A program made the translations under genes and the position numbers. This document shows, piece after piece, positions 17,755-26,403 of a stretch of DNA of 64,000 nt (positions within the stretch are counted from its first letter, which is position 1; every line of letters starts with the position of its first letter). The DNA is from Paenibacillus sanguinis 2301083 = DSM 16941 (GTDB lineage Bacteria > Bacillota > Bacilli > Paenibacillales > Paenibacillaceae). The stretch spans positions 124,001-188,000 of the forward strand of contig NZ_KB895384.1 in assembly GCF_000374825.1 (NCBI RefSeq). Direction: 5' to 3'. The notes under the pieces were generated by a model. The model did no database searches. It was not told the origin of the DNA and saw only the letters and a program-made list of their open reading frames with translations.

Positions 17755-19053
17755 TTGTCATCCCCCACACAAAAAACAAGTAATGCGGCCATTGAAGCCA
17801 TGATTGGTGAGATGAAGACTAAATTTGCCGATCGGCCTAAGCTTGCAGAAATTTTTGAGAATGGCTTCCGCAATACAATGAATACAACGATTCAGATTTT
17901 AGAAGATCAGACAACCTTTGTTATTACAGGTGATATACCTGCTATGTGGCTGAGAGACTCAGCAGCTCAGGTTCGTCCATATCTGGTGCTTGCTGATAAG
18001 GATCAGGATATTGCAAATATGATTCAAGGCTTAGTGCAGCGTCAGATGGAATTTGTAATACTAGATCCATATGCCAATGCTTTCAACCAAAGCGAGAACG
18101 GGAAAGGTCATCAAGATGACTTAACCGAGATGGGTCCTTGGATATGGGAACGGAAATACGAGATCGATTCCTTGTGCTACCCATTACAGCTTGGGTATCT
18201 ACTTTGGAAAAATAGTGGACGTACAGTTCAATTTAACGAAACTTTCCGCAAGGCTTCGGAGAAAATTATCAAGCTTTGGAGAACAGAACAGCATCATGAA
18301 GAGAAGTCACCATATCTGTTCCAAAGATTTAATGCACCTTTGACAGACACATTAACTAGAGAAGGCAAAGGTAGTATAACAGGTTATACAGGTATGACAT
18401 GGTCTGGTTTTAGACCAAGTGACGATTGCTGTGAATACGGTTACCTCGTTCCTTCAAACATGTTTGCCGTTGTTGTGCTGGAATACTTAAATGAAATTGC
18501 ACTTGAAGTTTGGTCTGATGAAGCTTTAGCACAGCAAGCACTTCAGTTAGCTAATGAGATTAGGCAAGGGATTGAACAATATGCAGTAGTGGATCATCCT
18601 GAATTTGGAAAAATTTATGCTTACGAAACAGATGGTTTAGGAAACTATAATTTAATGGATGATGCCAATGTGCCAAGCTTGTTATCCCTTCCATATCTTG
18701 GCTGTGTTTCTGAGGATGATGAAATTTATTTAAATACTCGCAAATTTATACTTAGTACAAACAATCCCTATTACTTCACTGGTACTGCGGCTTCAGGAAT
18801 TGGAAGTCCACATACACCAGAGCGTTATATTTGGCACATTGCCTTATCGATGCAAGGATTGACTTCACTTCACTCAGAAGAAAGAGAGCGCTTGCTTGAG
18901 TTGTTCCAGGCTACAGATGCTGGCACAGGAATGACACATGAAGGCTTCCATGCTGATGATCCGACGCAGTACACAAGACCTTGGTTCTCGTGGTCGAATA
19001 TGCTATTCTGCGAATTTTTAATGGATTACTGCGGTATCCGCATTCATAAATAA
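17755..19053 (+). CDS. GH125 exo-alpha-1,6-mannosidase
   Basis: Glycoside hydrolase family 125, 432 residues, predicted to remove terminal alpha-1,6-linked mannose from oligosaccharides by inversion. The family block TGDIPAMWLRDSAAQV is near residue 60. Others are FNQSENGKGHQDD, the MTWSGFRPSDD segment, and a C-terminal MTHEGFHADDP..YTRPWFSW. No signal peptide, so it acts in the cytoplasm on imported substrate. The start is TTG 17755, 7 bases after AGGAGG (17742-17747); the frame is open to 17725 but without a ribosome site. AT-rich codon use contrasts with the flanking backbone genes. Confidence 0.93.
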   Translation: MSSPTQKTSNAAIEAMIGEMKTKFADRPKLAEIFENGFRNTMNTTIQILEDQTTFVITGDIPAMWLRDSAAQVRPYLVLADKDQDIANMIQGLVQRQMEFVILDPYANAFNQSENGKGHQDDLTEMGPWIWERKYEIDSLCYPLQLGYLLWKNSGRTVQFNETFRKASEKIIKLWRTEQHHEEKSPYLFQRFNAPLTDTLTREGKGSITGYTGMTWSGFRPSDDCCEYGYLVPSNMFAVVVLEYLNEIALEVWSDEALAQQALQLANEIRQGIEQYAVVDHPEFGKIYAYETDGLGNYNLMDDANVPSLLSLPYLGCVSEDDEIYLNTRKFILSTNNPYYFTGTAASGIGSPHTPERYIWHIALSMQGLTSLHSEERERLLELFQATDAGTGMTHEGFHADDPTQYTRPWFSWSNMLFCEFLMDYCGIRIHK

Positions 19054-19093
19054 TCTAATTTAACTACATTATTCATCAGGGGGTTATGTCAAA

Positions 19094-20467
19094 ATGATAT
19101 CTAACAAATTCAAGGCTTCTCTCATGCTTATCCTTGCAGCACTTATGGTATTTACAACTGCGTGCTCAAGCTCAAGCAACAGTAAAGATGATGCAGGCGG
19201 AAAGCAAGAGGTTACCGTCACATTTCGTTCCACTGGTTCTGATGATTCCTTAAACAAATATTTTAAATCCGGTCTAGTTGAAGAATTTGAAAAACAAAAT
19301 CCAGATATCAAAATCAACTTGTCTCCAATTCTTGCAAGTGAAGGCGACTACTTCTCTAAAGTGGTATTGCAAATGAAATCAAGTGATACTTCTCCTGATT
19401 TGATTGCAGAAGATACTTCTATTCTGAAATCAGATGCACTAGCAGGATATTTAGAACCGTTAGATACTCAGGTTGAAGGCTGGTCTGATTGGATTAACAT
19501 CATTCCTAATCTTAAAGAAGGTGTAACTGGGGAAGACGGTAAAATCTACGGTATTCCTGCAACATCCGATACTCGTGGGTTGTGGTATAACAAGGATCTA
19601 TTCAAACAAGCAGGGCTTCCTGTGCCTTGGGAGCCTAAAACTTGGGAAGATGTGTTAGAAGCAGCCCGTACAATTAAGGCAAAATTGCCAGATGTAACAC
19701 CGATGCACATGACTGTTGGTAAAGCAAGCGGCGAAGGTGTAACGATGCAAACATTGGAAATGCTACTCTATGGAACAGAAGATGAGCTATACAACGCTGA
19801 AACGAAAAAATGGATCGTGAACAGCCCAGGCTTGTTAGATTCCTTCAAATTTATTAACCAAGTATTCAACGTAGACAAAACAGGTCCATCCTTGCAAATT
19901 GCACTTAGTGGACAAGCAGGAAGCATGGCGTTTGAACAATTGCTGCCACAAGATAAAATGGCGATTGCCCTTGATGGTAGCTGGGCAGGATCAACCTGGG
20001 GTCCTGACGGTGCTGCACCAATTGAAAATGTAACTGAGAAAATGGGCTTTGTTGCAATGCCTACTCAACATGGTCAAGAGCCTGGTGCGACAACAATGTC
20101 TGGTGGATGGGCATGGTCCATTCCGGCAAATGGTAAACACAAGGACGCTTCTTGGAAATTCCTGCAGTTCATTATGAATAAAGAAAATGCAACCGCTCGT
20201 GTTGTAGCTGAAGGTGCATTAAGCCCACGTATGGATTCTGTAGAAGTCGGCGGATACTTGGATCGTCCGTTTATTAAAGAAGCACAATCTTTCTTGAACA
20301 CTGCTCATTTCCGTCCAACTAACGATCAATATGCTTCTGTATCTACACAAATCCAAAGCATCGTAGAAAGTATTGCTTCTGGTAAGTTAACACCTGAAGA
20401 TGCAATCAAGCAATTTACGGATAATGTAACTCGTGTTGCTGGTGCAGATGCAGTTGAACAAAAATAG
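19094..20467 (+). CDS. ABC sugar transporter substrate-binding lipoprotein
   Basis: Family 1 extracellular solute-binding protein, 457 residues, predicted to bind an alpha-mannoside outside the membrane. The N-terminus is a lipoprotein signal with lipobox FTTAC and a Ser/Asn-rich linker after the Cys. The mature fold shows typical blocks such as IYGIPATSDTRGLWYNKDLFKQAGL and MSGGWAWSIPANGKHKDASWKFLQF (named by their first residues, near 150 and 335). It lies between GH125 and two permeases in one operon. Substrate is inferred from the neighbouring mannosidases. Confidence 0.9.
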   Translation: MISNKFKASLMLILAALMVFTTACSSSSNSKDDAGGKQEVTVTFRSTGSDDSLNKYFKSGLVEEFEKQNPDIKINLSPILASEGDYFSKVVLQMKSSDTSPDLIAEDTSILKSDALAGYLEPLDTQVEGWSDWINIIPNLKEGVTGEDGKIYGIPATSDTRGLWYNKDLFKQAGLPVPWEPKTWEDVLEAARTIKAKLPDVTPMHMTVGKASGEGVTMQTLEMLLYGTEDELYNAETKKWIVNSPGLLDSFKFINQVFNVDKTGPSLQIALSGQAGSMAFEQLLPQDKMAIALDGSWAGSTWGPDGAAPIENVTEKMGFVAMPTQHGQEPGATTMSGGWAWSIPANGKHKDASWKFLQFIMNKENATARVVAEGALSPRMDSVEVGGYLDRPFIKEAQSFLNTAHFRPTNDQYASVSTQIQSIVESIASGKLTPEDAIKQFTDNVTRVAGADAVEQK

Positions 20468-20496
20468 TATGAAATATAGCATTTCCTAAAAAAGGA

Positions 20497-20533
20497 ATAG
20501 AGGGATAAAGCTTATAAGCAGCTATCCCTCTAT
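20497..20533 (+). repeat. Intercistronic stem-loop between binding protein and permease
   Basis: Perfect 11-base inverted repeat ATAGAGGGATA (20497-20507) and TATCCCTCTAT (20523-20533) with a 15-base loop and no T-tract. Stem-loops here usually stabilise the binding-protein mRNA or reduce read-through, giving excess binding protein. Confidence 0.75.
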
Positions 20534-20557
20534 CCGCTTGTGAATGGAGAGAATGAC

Positions 20558-21433
20558 ATGGACAGACATAGGGGAAAAGGATTACAAGCATTCCTATTCT
20601 TATTTCCATCAATTATCCTGTTGCTTATCTTTTTCGTCATCCCGATTTTTCTGACCTTTGGTTTTGCTTTTACGAATATGTCATTGACGGGAGCAGCAGC
20701 AAAAAGCTTAGAATTTGTAGGGTTCCAGAACTTTGCAAATATGTTTCAGGACCCGGATTTTAAAATCAGTGTGTATCGTACATTAGTATTCCTATTTTTG
20801 TCTGCTGTCATTGGACAGGTAGTATTAGGCTTTATTATTGCGTTATTGATGAAAGAGAAAAATGTTACGTTTAGACGATTTGTTGGTATTATCGTAATCG
20901 CAGGTTGGGTAACGCCTGAAATTGTTGTTGCCTTCTGTATGGTTGCGTTTTTTGGTGATACAGGTACTTTGAATAGTGTTCTGGAGACTGTGGGACTAAC
21001 CCCGGTATCTTGGTTATTTACATTCCCGATGACCACAGTTGTAATTGCGAATATATGGCATGGCACTGCCTTCTCTATGATGGTATACCAATCTGCCTTA
21101 GACGATATTCCTAAGGATGTTGAGGAAGCTGCAACAATTGATGGGGCAAATTCATTCCAAACCTTGCGTCATATTACGCTTCCAATGGTTAAAGGCTCTA
21201 TCGTGACGAACATGATGCTAGTAACGTTATCCACGCTCGGGGTGTTTACTTTGATCTATACAATGACAGGCGGTGGACCAGGTAATTCTACGCAAACCTT
21301 GCCAATATTTATGTACAATCAAGCGTTTGTGAATTATCAGTTCGGATATGGTACAGCAATTTCCTTGGTGCTCTTGTTTATTGGTATCATAGCAAGCTTG
21401 TTGTACATGAGAAGCATGAAAGTCAAAGTATAG
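20558..21433 (+). CDS. ABC sugar transporter permease (MalF type)
   Basis: Inner-membrane permease of the carbohydrate uptake CUT1 family, 291 residues, six predicted membrane helices. The EAA loop reads DVEEAATIDGANSFQTLRHITLP (about residues 190-212), the contact site for the ATPase. ATG 20558 is chosen because GGAGAG lies 6 bases upstream; an in-frame GTG at 20540 has no ribosome site. Pairs with the next permease. No ATPase is encoded nearby, so a shared MsmX/UgpC-type ATPase is expected. Confidence 0.92.
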   Translation: MDRHRGKGLQAFLFLFPSIILLLIFFVIPIFLTFGFAFTNMSLTGAAAKSLEFVGFQNFANMFQDPDFKISVYRTLVFLFLSAVIGQVVLGFIIALLMKEKNVTFRRFVGIIVIAGWVTPEIVVAFCMVAFFGDTGTLNSVLETVGLTPVSWLFTFPMTTVVIANIWHGTAFSMMVYQSALDDIPKDVEEAATIDGANSFQTLRHITLPMVKGSIVTNMMLVTLSTLGVFTLIYTMTGGGPGNSTQTLPIFMYNQAFVNYQFGYGTAISLVLLFIGIIASLLYMRSMKVKV

Positions 21434-21453
21434 GCTAGGGGAGGTGAGCGAAA

Positions 21454-22281
21454 ATGTTTCAAAAACATCGCATTCATAAACAAATTCAATATGGAGTATT
21501 AGTATTTATCGCAATATGTTTCCTTGTCCCATTGCTGTGGATCGTGTTAGCATCCTTTGATCCTCACGCTCAGCAAGGAATTAAAATACCGGATACATTT
21601 ACGCTAAATAACTTTAAAGATGTGCTCAGTGATTCTGCAAACATTCGATCTTTTGGAGTGGGACTTCTGCTCTCTGGTGGTCAGGCAACGTTAGTCGTCA
21701 TTGTATCTGCCTTGGCTGCATATCCGCTGTCGAGATATGAGATGAAGTTTAAAAAAAGCTTCTTACTCGGTATATTATTCATGACCGCGCTGCCAATTAC
21801 AGCAGTAATGGTTCCTGTATTCCAATTGTTCTTATTTTTGAAATTACAAAACTCCATTTTTGCTACCATGCTGTTCCTAACTGCGTCCTCCTTGCCTTAT
21901 GGTATCTGGATGATGAAGAATTTTATGGATTCTGTTCCGATTGATCTTGAGGAATCCTCTTGGATTGATGGGGCGTCTGTAGGGACTGGATTACGGAAAA
22001 TTGTAGCTCCATTGATGGTTCCAGGTATTGCAACCATTGCGATCTTTACCTTCTCTGGAAGCTGGGGTAATTTCTTTGTTCCGTACATTTTGCTGCAAAC
22101 ACCAGAAAAACTGCCTGCTTCTGTACTTATTTATCAATTTTTTGGAAGTCATGGCATGGTTGAATATGGCCGTCTAGCAGCATTCTCACTATTGTATACA
22201 ATGCCATCCGTCGTGTTATATATCTTCTCACAACGCTATATGTCTAAAGGCTTTAGCATGGGTGGAGCTACGAAGGGCTAA
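21454..22281 (+). CDS. ABC sugar transporter permease (MalG type)
   Basis: Second CUT1 permease, 275 residues, six predicted helices. The EAA loop is IDLEESSWIDGASVGTGL (about 162-179). AGGGGAGGTGAG precedes the start at 21454. It follows the first permease by 20 bases and is followed by GH38 after about 40 bases, so all belong to one operon with GH125. Confidence 0.92.
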   Translation: MFQKHRIHKQIQYGVLVFIAICFLVPLLWIVLASFDPHAQQGIKIPDTFTLNNFKDVLSDSANIRSFGVGLLLSGGQATLVVIVSALAAYPLSRYEMKFKKSFLLGILFMTALPITAVMVPVFQLFLFLKLQNSIFATMLFLTASSLPYGIWMMKNFMDSVPIDLEESSWIDGASVGTGLRKIVAPLMVPGIATIAIFTFSGSWGNFFVPYILLQTPEKLPASVLIYQFFGSHGMVEYGRLAAFSLLYTMPSVVLYIFSQRYMSKGFSMGGATKG

Positions 22282-22323
22282 GGTAGACATTTGTGATTTT
22301 GATAAGCTACAGAGGAGTTGAAT

Positions 22324-25053
22324 ATGTTGACCCAGAAAAAAACGGCGCACATTATCTCCCATACGCACTGGGATCGGGAGTGGTACATGCCCTTTGAATA
22401 CCATCATATGCTATTAGTTGAACTAATGGATACCTTGCTGGATACACTTGATTCCGATCCAAATTACAAGTACTTTCATTTAGATGGACAAACGATTGTA
22501 ATTGAGGACTATTTGCAGGTTCGTCCGAATCAACGCGAGCGGCTAGAACGCCATATTAAAGAAGGACGTATTCATATTGGTCCATGGTATATTTTGCAGG
22601 ATGAGTTTCTCACAAGCAGCGAGGCAAACATCCGCAACTTGTTAACAGGGCACAAGGACGCTGCCAAGTATGGCGTTATCTCTAAAGTAGGGTATTTCCC
22701 GGATTCGTTCGGGAATATGGGACAAGCCCCGCAGATTATGGAGCAAGCAGGTATTAATAATGCGGTGTTTGGACGCGGCGTGAAGCCAACAGGCTTCAAC
22801 AATACAGTTGGAGAGTCTGATACCTATGAATCCCCGTATTCTGAAATGATCTGGCAGTCACCAGATGGTTCACAGGTACTCGGTATTCTATTTGCCAATT
22901 GGTATTGTAACGGAATGGAAGTTCCTGTGGACAAGGAGGCTGCGCAAGCATACTGGGATAAAAATCTCAAGGATGCAGAGCAGTTTGCTTCTACGCCTCA
23001 CTTGCTGTTCATGAATGGTTGCGATCATCAGCCGATTCAGACTGATTTGTCTAAAGCCATTGAGACAGCATCGGAGTTGTATCCAGACATCCGGTTTAAA
23101 CATTCTAACTTTGACGAATACATTGCGGATGTGGCAAAAGCTGTACCCTCTGATCTCACCGTCATTGAAGGTGAATTGCGTAGTCAGCATACCGATGGCT
23201 GGGGAACTTTGGTGAATACAGCTTCTGCTCGTGTGTACTTGAAGCAAATGAACCAGCAAGCACAGACTTTGCTTGAAAAGGTTGCAGAACCACTAGCCGT
23301 ATTTGCACATCTTGACGCTAATGCGGCATATCCACATGATGAGCTGACCTATGCATGGAAAACGTTGATGCAAAATCATCCCCATGACAGTATTTGTGGA
23401 TGTAGTGTCGATGAAGTGCATCAGGAGATGGAGACTCGTTTCTTAAAGAGCCGCAATGTAGCAGAATCACTCATCCATGAAGCAACTTCAAAAATAGTCA
23501 AGCAAATTAATACACTGGATGTTGAGGCTTGGGATGGCAATGATATTCCATTCACGGTATTTAATACAGCAGGCTGGACACGAAGTGGTGCTGTGGAGGT
23601 TGAATTAGTTGTAGCTAAGAAATACTTCCCAGAGGGTCCTTCTCCGCAAGCGTTGGCACAGGAATTAAAACAAATTGCACTCGACAATAATGTGATTATG
23701 GATGCAAATGGAGACATTGTACCCGCACAAATTGAAGATTTAGGAGTTCATTTTGATTATGAATTACCTAAGGATCGCTTCCGCCAGCCTTATATGGCTC
23801 GCAAGGTGAAGGTGACCTTGCTTGCAAGTGAAATTCCTGCATTAGGTTATAAAGTATTTGCATATGGAAAATCAGTATCTTCTGTAATGCCAGAAGCTAG
23901 TGTGCAAGTAGATGGACACACGATGGAAAACAGCAAGCTACGTGCAACGGTAGAAGGAGATGGTACATTAACTTTGCAAGATAAAGTTAGTGGGCATACT
24001 TATACTGGACTGAATGCATTTGAAAACACAGGGGACATCGGGAACGAATATGTGTACCGTCAACCTGATGGTGAGGTTGCACTCACAACAAAAGGGTTAA
24101 ACGCACAAGTGACTGTTGTTGAGCAAAGTGCAGTACGTGCAGTCATTGAAGCGGTCTTGGCTTGGGAAATCCCAGCTTCTGCAAATGAGAAATTTGTTGA
24201 GGAAAAACGTGAATTTGTACCATTTAGAGACCGGACAGCAGTAAGAACGACTGAAATGATTCCTTTCACAATTACTACTAGATATACGCTAGAAGGGAAT
24301 AGTAGGCTAGTGAAGGTGAAAACAAGCTTCAATAATCAGGCTAAGGATCATCGCTTACGCGCATTGTTCCCAACTGGACTAAGAAGTGAGCATCACTATG
24401 CAGATTCTATTTTTGAGGTAGCACAACGTAATACGCAGCCTGCCAAGGAATGGATTAACCCAAGTAATTGTCAGCACCAAGGTGCTTTTGTTAGTGTGCA
24501 TGAGCAAAATCGGGGGTTAACTATTGCAAACAAAGGGCTTCAAGAATATGAAGTGCTCCAAGGCGAGGAAAATACCATTGCTGTGACCTTGTTGCGTGCC
24601 GTTTCTGAGTTAGGTGACTGGGGTGTGTTTGAAACACCAGAAGCACAGTGTCTAGGAGAGCAGGCTGTGGAATATGCAATTATTCCTCATGCTGAGGATG
24701 GGATTAGTTCTCACGCTTATGCGTTAGCCTATCAATTCCAAATTCCTTGGACTGCGGCGCAAACAGAGCTTGGGCATGGAACATTACCAACCACGTATAG
24801 CTGGTTAAGCTGGAATGAAGCCGAAGCATCTCTTGCATTTTCAACCTTTAAATTAAGTGAAGGCACTTCAGATGTAATTGCCAGATTCTATAATCTTGGC
24901 AAAGCTACGGTTCCACTTACAACTGAGCTTGCACATGGTACAGGCGATATCTATGTTAGTGATGTGTTAGAACGCAGACATGAGTTGATGAATCAAGGTA
25001 AGGCTTATGAAGTAGGACCATATAAGATCGTCACATTGTCCTATCCGCTGTAA
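22324..25053 (+). CDS. GH38 alpha-mannosidase
   Basis: Retaining, metal-dependent alpha-mannosidase of family 38, 909 residues. The metal-binding HTHWD is at 13-17. YFPDSFGNMGQAPQI (about 120-135) carries the nucleophile Asp. NHPHDSICGCSVDEVH near 345 is the second metal block, followed by the mid helical bundle and large beta-sandwich C-terminal domains. No signal peptide. ATG 22324 has GAGGAG 6 bases upstream, while TTG 22318 two codons earlier overlaps it. With GH125 it would strip alpha-linked mannose from imported oligosaccharides. It ends AT-rich island 1; GC rises immediately after. Confidence 0.93.
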   Translation: MLTQKKTAHIISHTHWDREWYMPFEYHHMLLVELMDTLLDTLDSDPNYKYFHLDGQTIVIEDYLQVRPNQRERLERHIKEGRIHIGPWYILQDEFLTSSEANIRNLLTGHKDAAKYGVISKVGYFPDSFGNMGQAPQIMEQAGINNAVFGRGVKPTGFNNTVGESDTYESPYSEMIWQSPDGSQVLGILFANWYCNGMEVPVDKEAAQAYWDKNLKDAEQFASTPHLLFMNGCDHQPIQTDLSKAIETASELYPDIRFKHSNFDEYIADVAKAVPSDLTVIEGELRSQHTDGWGTLVNTASARVYLKQMNQQAQTLLEKVAEPLAVFAHLDANAAYPHDELTYAWKTLMQNHPHDSICGCSVDEVHQEMETRFLKSRNVAESLIHEATSKIVKQINTLDVEAWDGNDIPFTVFNTAGWTRSGAVEVELVVAKKYFPEGPSPQALAQELKQIALDNNVIMDANGDIVPAQIEDLGVHFDYELPKDRFRQPYMARKVKVTLLASEIPALGYKVFAYGKSVSSVMPEASVQVDGHTMENSKLRATVEGDGTLTLQDKVSGHTYTGLNAFENTGDIGNEYVYRQPDGEVALTTKGLNAQVTVVEQSAVRAVIEAVLAWEIPASANEKFVEEKREFVPFRDRTAVRTTEMIPFTITTRYTLEGNSRLVKVKTSFNNQAKDHRLRALFPTGLRSEHHYADSIFEVAQRNTQPAKEWINPSNCQHQGAFVSVHEQNRGLTIANKGLQEYEVLQGEENTIAVTLLRAVSELGDWGVFETPEAQCLGEQAVEYAIIPHAEDGISSHAYALAYQFQIPWTAAQTELGHGTLPTTYSWLSWNEAEASLAFSTFKLSEGTSDVIARFYNLGKATVPLTTELAHGTGDIYVSDVLERRHELMNQGKAYEVGPYKIVTLSYPL

Positions 25054-25134
25054 GGAATCAGACCCGTAATCTTGAGTGCGGGTGCTTTATAGGGATCAGT
25101 TTATGGAGGCGTCGCTGTAATTTGCAAAATAAAG

Positions 25135-25165
25135 GGTATAAACGGATTCCCTCTCCCGCACAATA
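25135..25165 (+). promoter_or_regulatory. Candidate sigma-G/sigma-F promoter of gpr
   Basis: GGTATA (25135-25140), an 18-base spacer and CACAATA (25159-25165), close to the forespore sigma consensus. It is 33 bases before the gpr start. gpr is forespore-expressed in B. subtilis. Confidence 0.4.
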
Positions 25166-25197
25166 AAGGCAACAAGAGCAAATGGAGGTCTTATGGC

Positions 25198-26214
25198 ATG
25201 AATTTGGATTTGCGCAAATTTTCCGTACGCACTGATCTTGCTGTCGAGTCGAAGGAAATGGCGGAGACAGCCCATGGCGGGCCTGTACCGGGTGTTCATG
25301 AGCAGGTTGAAGAGCTGGATGCTGGCATTAAAATAACTCGGTTGGACGTAACCAGCGAGGCTGCCTCCAAGCAAATAGGGCGAATCCAGGGGCATTACAT
25401 TACGCTGGAGGTGCCTGGCTTGCGGACGAAAGACACGGAGCTTCAAGAGAGGGTATCCGCTGCGTTTGCCCAAGAACTAACAGCATTCCTGCCGAGGATT
25501 GGCGTTGCCCCCGGAGCCAAGGCTTTAATCGTAGGCTTAGGCAACTGGAACGTTACACCGGATGCGCTGGGGCCTTTGGTCGTGGAAAATATCGTAGTGA
25601 CCAGGCATTATTTTGAACTGACACCTGACCAGGTAGCCCCGGGTTATCGCGAGGTGAGTGCGATTGCGCCGGGAGTGTTGGGAATTACGGGCATTGAATC
25701 CAGTGAAGTGGTTCAGGGCATCGTCGACCGGACGAAGCCAGATTTGATTATTGCGATCGATGCGCTGGCATCCCGCTCTCTGGAACGGGTCAATACGACG
25801 ATCCAGATCGCCGATATCGGCATACATCCGGGATCGGGTATCGGCAACAAGCGGCGGGGGCTTACCCAGGAAATACTGGGAGTGCCCTGTATTGCGATTG
25901 GGGTTCCCACCGTCTGCTACGCGTCCACTATCGTTAATAATGTATTTGATTTAATGAAAAATCACTTCAACCAGGAAAATGGTGACGGCGAGGCTCCGAC
26001 CAAACAGATCATGGGCATGCTTAATGATTTGGGTGAAGGAGAACGCCTGGGACTGGTCAAAGAGGTTCTGGAGCCACTGGGGCATGACCTTATCGTCACG
26101 CCGAAGGAAATTGACGAATTCATCGAAGATGTAGCTAACGTGATTGCCAGCGGACTTAATATTGCGCTGCATGAGGCGGTAACTCCGGATAATGTAGCCT
26201 CCTATACCCATTAA
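25198..26214 (+). CDS. gpr: Germination protease GPR
   Basis: Spore protease that degrades small acid-soluble proteins at germination, 338 residues. The N-terminal propeptide contains FSVRTDLAVE, the family's autoprocessing region. The active-site areas are GNWNVTPDALGP near 118 and IIAIDALASRS near 185, each with a conserved Asp of this aspartic-like protease. A GGAGG precedes the start. In B. subtilis gpr directly follows rpsT; here island 1 separates them. spoIIP is next, as expected. Confidence 0.97.
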   Translation: MNLDLRKFSVRTDLAVESKEMAETAHGGPVPGVHEQVEELDAGIKITRLDVTSEAASKQIGRIQGHYITLEVPGLRTKDTELQERVSAAFAQELTAFLPRIGVAPGAKALIVGLGNWNVTPDALGPLVVENIVVTRHYFELTPDQVAPGYREVSAIAPGVLGITGIESSEVVQGIVDRTKPDLIIAIDALASRSLERVNTTIQIADIGIHPGSGIGNKRRGLTQEILGVPCIAIGVPTVCYASTIVNNVFDLMKNHFNQENGDGEAPTKQIMGMLNDLGEGERLGLVKEVLEPLGHDLIVTPKEIDEFIEDVANVIASGLNIALHEAVTPDNVASYTH

Positions 26215-26217
26215 TTT

Positions 26218-26252
26218 AGAGGTAGTGATGCTGAAAGTCTGACTTTTTGAAC
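26218..26252 (+). repeat. Short copy of dispersed palindromic repeat
   Basis: AGAGGTAGT (the outer flank of copies A and B) joined directly to GATGCTGAAAGTCTG and the end GACTTTTTGAAC. It looks like a copy with the middle deleted. It begins 4 bases after the gpr stop. Confidence 0.65.
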
Positions 26253-26287
26253 ATAATTATTAAAATAAAGCGAGTCGCGAATATATG

Positions 26288-26320
26288 GAAATCCGCAAAT
26301 CTAGCGGATTTCTTTTTTTT
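26288..26320 (+). terminator. Terminator after gpr
   Basis: GAAATCCGC (26288-26296) and GCGGATTTC (26304-26312) form a perfect stem followed by TTTTTTTT. Confidence 0.88.
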
Positions 26321-26403
26321 ATGAGATTCCGGGTTCTAGCCGCCAAACTAGGTTCATAGATTTGGAGTATACAGTTTGAAAGCGGCTGGAGGAGGTTTTA
26401 CTT

